From NCBI RefSeq assembly GCF_000377625.1, contig NZ_KB898338.1:1-64000 (forward strand): 64,000 bases of DNA. The letters run 5' to 3'. The DNA comes from Prevotella veroralis DSM 19559 = JCM 6290. Lineage in GTDB: Bacteria; Bacteroidota; Bacteroidia; Bacteroidales; Bacteroidaceae. Position numbers and translations under genes: made by a program. The notes below the pieces were generated by a model. That model was not told the origin of the DNA, ran no database searches, and saw only the letters and a program-made list of their open reading frames with translations. Below are positions 60,977 to 64,000 of the stretch, one piece after another (within the stretch, counting starts at the first letter, position 1; each line of letters starts with the position of its first letter).

Positions 60977-61600
60977 TTACTCCTCACCATAGGTGTTGTA
61001 TGAAATGTTTTCCGTATTCCATTTATCCTTCGGACTCACATCAGCATCAGGATAACCAATGACAATCGTGTTTAGAGGAATTAACGACCCTGGGAGTCCG
61101 AGTACCTTAGCCACGTCAGCACAACGTTCTTTGGAAGGATAGATGCCTGTCCACACGGCTCCAAGTCCCATTCCTGTAGCAGCCAAGAGAATATTCTCCG
61201 TTGCTGCAGAGCAATCCTGAATCCTGAACTCACGTGCATTACCTTCAGCCGCCTTTTTCATATCACCACAAACAACGATAGCCAGTGGAGCCTTTGCAGC
61301 CATAGCAGCATAGGGATTAGCCTCAGAAAGCTTTTGTAGCTGCCCTTTATCCGTAACAACAACAAAATGCCAAGGCTGTTTGTTCATTGCTGTTGGGGCA
61401 GCCATTCCTGCACGAAGCAGTTTTCCTATCTTCTCCTTTTCAACAGGTTTGTTCTCATAAGAGCGGATAGATGTGCGCTTGAGAATCGTATTGAGTACTA
61501 CCTCGGAGCTATCTTGTTCCTTCCCTTTGTCATTTCCAGTTACAGCAAGTTTATAACTAAGGAATACAAGTGCAATGGCAAGCACTGCATTGATAATCAT
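60977..61600 (-). CDS. Membrane-anchored nitroreductase-family flavoprotein
   Basis: A 207-residue protein with an N-terminal hydrophobic anchor or signal (IINAVLAIALVFLSYKLAVT) and a nitroreductase domain: RTSIRSYENKPVEKEKIGKL (FMN phosphate binding), MAAPTAMNKQPWHFVVV and GLGAVWTGIYPS. The family reduces nitro groups or quinones using FMN. A membrane-anchored or exported version is less common than cytosolic ones and fits the neighbouring FMN/4Fe-4S membrane protein 17 bases upstream. Confidence 0.88.
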   Translation of the reverse strand: MIINAVLAIALVFLSYKLAVTGNDKGKEQDSSEVVLNTILKRTSIRSYENKPVEKEKIGKLLRAGMAAPTAMNKQPWHFVVVTDKGQLQKLSEANPYAAMAAKAPLAIVVCGDMKKAAEGNAREFRIQDCSAATENILLAATGMGLGAVWTGIYPSKERCADVAKVLGLPGSLIPLNTIVIGYPDADVSPKDKWNTENISYNTYGEE

Positions 61601-61617
61601 TGAAATCTTTATATCGG

Positions 61618-62712
61618 TTATTTCTTGTTTTTTAAAGTTGACTGTTGGCTATATTTAAAGAGCGAACCTGTTGGGCAAACAAAGCGACAGTAAGGTCGCA
61701 CAATCACCGTGGAGAGTGCCACAAAGACGACAGCAATAACGATAACTACCCACGAGGCAGACTGGAAAACAAAAGCAGAGAATGGCTCATAGTCAATCCA
61801 ATCGAACCATACACCTGTCCACAGACATAGCATAAGGACTGCCCACAGCAGCTGTCGGAACAGATCTAAACGTTTAGTCGTCTTTGGCTTCATTTTGATT
61901 TTATAGCCTACACATTTCCCAGCAAGCTCTTGCAGCGAACCAAATGGACATACATGCGTACAATAATATGATTTCTTGCCAAAGAGGGGATACACAAACG
62001 CGGTGATAAGCATAATGACGGGTACTATCAGTGTCAGCACATTCATACCATTTGACATATAACTAACGATTGACGTATAGTTCAGGAACGAGCCACACCA
62101 GAAGCCCAATACTATCACATTGAGAATCTGTTGGCTTATCCTGTATCGTCTATCCTTGACAAAGAGCGGTACGATGGCAGCCAAAAGTACTATTATCAGT
62201 CCTGCTATAGCCTTACTTGAGAAGTCCATCTCCGCCCATATTGAATCCTGTACAGGATTCTTTGCAGCATACTGAAGACCACGTTGCACGTTGCCAATGA
62301 TAGCCTTTGACGAGAATGTAGCACCTGACACGGCATCCACTTTCAGTTTCTGTGCCTCTGCAACAGTACGCCCGTTCCACTTGGTCAGAAGTGCTGAAGC
62401 CTCCTTAAAGAAGTCGGGTGTCTCTGAATTTTCAAGTGCCTTGATACTCTTTACCCTACCATCTTCCAAGATAATCTCCAAGGGAACGGTTCCCCCATAG
62501 CCTATGATGTCCTTACCAAGTTCAGTAGTATTCAACCGTACCGAACCATCTTCAAGGACAACCATTGTCTCTGTCTTTGTCGAATCTGCCTGTTGCTGCT
62601 TCAATTCACGTCCTACGACCTTTCCGTCTCTACGGATACTGACTGCCATAACCAGCAGAACACAGGTCAGCAAAGATAGCAACTGCTGTAGCTTTCCTGA
62701 ATAATTGCTCAT
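61618..62712 (-). CDS. FMN-binding, 4Fe-4S membrane protein (NosR/NapH-like)
   Basis: A 364-residue protein: an N-terminal membrane helix, a periplasmic FMN-binding domain (about 55-150; DAVSGATFSSKAIIGNVQRG holds the Thr used for covalent FMN), then about four to five membrane helices. Between them are two cysteine motifs, CTHVCPFGSLQELAGKC and CRFVCPTGS, of the NapH type. It resembles NosR- or RnfG/NapH-like electron-transfer proteins that move electrons across the membrane to periplasmic flavoenzymes. It stands at the head of the run with nitroreductase and esterase. Confidence 0.85.
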   Translation of the reverse strand: MSNYSGKLQQLLSLLTCVLLVMAVSIRRDGKVVGRELKQQQADSTKTETMVVLEDGSVRLNTTELGKDIIGYGGTVPLEIILEDGRVKSIKALENSETPDFFKEASALLTKWNGRTVAEAQKLKVDAVSGATFSSKAIIGNVQRGLQYAAKNPVQDSIWAEMDFSSKAIAGLIIVLLAAIVPLFVKDRRYRISQQILNVIVLGFWCGSFLNYTSIVSYMSNGMNVLTLIVPVIMLITAFVYPLFGKKSYYCTHVCPFGSLQELAGKCVGYKIKMKPKTTKRLDLFRQLLWAVLMLCLWTGVWFDWIDYEPFSAFVFQSASWVVIVIAVVFVALSTVIVRPYCRFVCPTGSLFKYSQQSTLKNKK

Positions 62713-62782
62713 ATTATTGTCTTATAATCTTTCCTTCATACACCTTCCACATCAGCTTTAACGTCTGATATGAAAGAGGTTT

Positions 62783-63358
62783 TTATTTCTTCCACACACC
62801 TACAACCTCACCAATATACATCGAATGGATACCTGCAGGGAAGTTGCTGTATGTCTTCTTTGGAACATCATTGCGGAAGTTCTTTTCCTCAAAAGGCGCA
62901 GCATACATGACCTCACACTCTATCACCGCATCAGCTTCCTTGAAATAAGGAGTGCCATTCTTGGTATAAGCCACGTGCAAACCTAATGCTTTCGCTTTGT
63001 CGCCATCACGACCGCTATGCTTACCCATATACTGTACCACATTAATATCAGAGAACTGCATCACTGTGAAGTATCTTGACTTCTCCATAAATTGGTGTGT
63101 AAATCTCTTCGGTGCCACATATACTGTTACAACTGGGCGGTTTCTTCCCCAAAGTGTTCCCATTCCGCCCCAGCCGATAGTCATAGCATTATAGCTATCC
63201 TTATCACCTGCAGCAAGAATAGGGGCATCTAAAAAGTAAGTAAAAGGATTTATCTCAAAGCTATTCAGCACTTCAACCGCCTTAAAGCCATATTCTGTCT
63301 GTGCATTGATATTCAGCATTGACAAAGCTAATATCAGTGATAATAATATACGTCTCAT
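62783..63358 (-). CDS. Exported flavin-reductase-like protein
   Basis: A 191-residue protein with a signal peptide (RRILLSLILALSMLNINAQ) and the FMN-binding flavin-reductase domain, with NAMTIGWGGMGTLWG near residues 57-71 and FTVMQFSDINVVQYMG. The family normally supplies reduced flavin inside the cell; a signal peptide suggests a periplasmic role with the flavin proteins downstream. It is 70 bases before the FMN/4Fe-4S gene. Confidence 0.82.
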   Translation of the reverse strand: MRRILLSLILALSMLNINAQTEYGFKAVEVLNSFEINPFTYFLDAPILAAGDKDSYNAMTIGWGGMGTLWGRNRPVVTVYVAPKRFTHQFMEKSRYFTVMQFSDINVVQYMGKHSGRDGDKAKALGLHVAYTKNGTPYFKEADAVIECEVMYAAPFEEKNFRNDVPKKTYSNFPAGIHSMYIGEVVGVWKK

Positions 63359-63464
63359 ATCTTATCTTTAATTTCTTATCGTTTATTACTTCTTAGCTTC
63401 TATCGAAACGTAACATAACTTAATATAACGATAGTTACTGATATTACTTATTGTATCGACTGTT

Positions 63465-64000
63465 CTACCAGTTGTCAACATAATCAAAGAGATGTTTTAC
63501 GGTGTCGCCATAGCTGGTATTGTTATACTTTTCCGCATCTTTGTCTGGAGTGAAGTTATGACTGGCCCCCTCAACAAATGCTATGGTCTTATCAGTTGAT
63601 GCACTATGATGATAGATTTCCTCTGCAGCCAGATACTCATAGCTACCCGTCATACCCATAAACAAAGAAGGAATGGTAATACCCTCACTGTTGCCAATAG
63701 GGTTGTTGATGTTGGATGTCCAATGTATTCCCTGCAATCCATCCTCATTAACACGGAAGTTAGCATCTGTTGTGATAGCGCAGGTACTGAGAAATCCTCT
63801 AACCGTAGTATTCAGAGAAGCTGCCAGGCGTTCAGAGCTACCTATCATACCGAATGGAGCCCTTACGCTTTTAACTATTTCATTCTTAACACTTCCATCT
63901 GCTTTGATGATTGGCCACGCCTGTTTTGTATGTGAAAGCAAGGAGAGATCTTGTGGAATAAGTTTGTTATACAATCGCATCTGAGCAGCACCAGCCACAA
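63465..64000 (-). CDS. Alpha/beta hydrolase, C-terminal part, cut by window end
   Basis: The frame is open to the window edge; only the last about 178 residues are present. Features are PSLFMGMTGSYEYLAAEEIY and FVEGASHNFTPDKDAEKY, where the Asp/His positions fit the end of an alpha/beta-hydrolase triad. The nucleophile region lies outside the window. It is in the same orientation as the redox run and 106 bases from the flavin-reductase gene. Confidence 0.65.
   Translation of the reverse strand, partial: VAGAAQMRLYNKLIPQDLSLLSHTKQAWPIIKADGSVKNEIVKSVRAPFGMIGSSERLAASLNTTVRGFLSTCAITTDANFRVNEDGLQGIHWTSNINNPIGNSEGITIPSLFMGMTGSYEYLAAEEIYHHSASTDKTIAFVEGASHNFTPDKDAEKYNNTSYGDTVKHLFDYVDNW

Overview
The window comes from a Bacteroidota chromosome, most likely Prevotella or a close relative. 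The support is a subtype-iii (Bacteroidota-only) type VI secretion system, promoters of the Bacteroidota TAnnTTTG type upstream of many genes, IntDOT-like recombinases, DUF3945/DUF1896/DUF3408 mobile-element genes, and a secreted amylase with a sorting-type C-terminus. The genus is inferred from gene style, not from a marker gene.

Positions 1-19,288 hold a T6SS-iii locus, all on the + strand. It starts inside vgrG, followed by an unknown gene, a PAAR-like (DUF4280) protein with membrane segments that looks like a specialised effector, three tandem near-identical genes that are probable immunity genes, and a GAD-like/Tdi1-type immunity gene. After a 770-base non-coding stretch comes the structural operon: tssE, a broken lipoprotein gene (tssQ candidate), tssF, tssH (clpV), tssG, tssN, tssK, tssO, a second TssO-like gene, tssP and tssR. 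tssB, tssC and hcp are not in the window. TssN/O/P/Q/R replace the TssJLM membrane complex in this subtype.

Positions 19.6-31.6 kb are decayed mobile DNA: a umuC pseudogene, frameshifted DUF3945 and topB genes, an HU-like gene, a 22-bp phased repeat array, a candidate small RNA, a helicase fragment, a truncated integrase, and an intact two-integrase operon. Positions 31.8-36.5 kb (- strand) carry a TPR/LuxR-type membrane regulator, an outer-membrane receptor, and a deletion fusion between a C39-peptidase ABC exporter and its HlyD partner, probably a ruined peptide-export locus.

Positions 36.6-47.9 kb hold two related mobilisation modules. The first has HTH pair, VapE helicase, primase, DUF3408, oriT-like site, MobC and relaxase, followed by two integrases and DUF1896. 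The second has HTH pair, DUF3408, oriT-like site and MobC but no relaxase. Between them lie a 16-bp direct repeat array and a second 22-bp phased array.

Positions 47.9-54.5 kb (- strand) are a type I restriction-modification operon: XRE regulator, hsdR, a papain/C39-like cysteine peptidase, hsdM (two frameshifts), a broken small gene, a 14-codon stub of hsdS, and a tyrosine recombinase of the hsdS-shuffling kind. The peptidase inside the operon and the near-total loss of hsdS are the most interesting features in the window.

Positions 54.8-64 kb (- strand) look like ordinary chromosome: a secreted GH13 amylase with a small gene after it, then a tight run of a MATE exporter, a tannase-like esterase, a nitroreductase, an FMN-binding/4Fe-4S membrane protein, a flavin-reductase-like protein and an alpha/beta hydrolase cut by the window edge.
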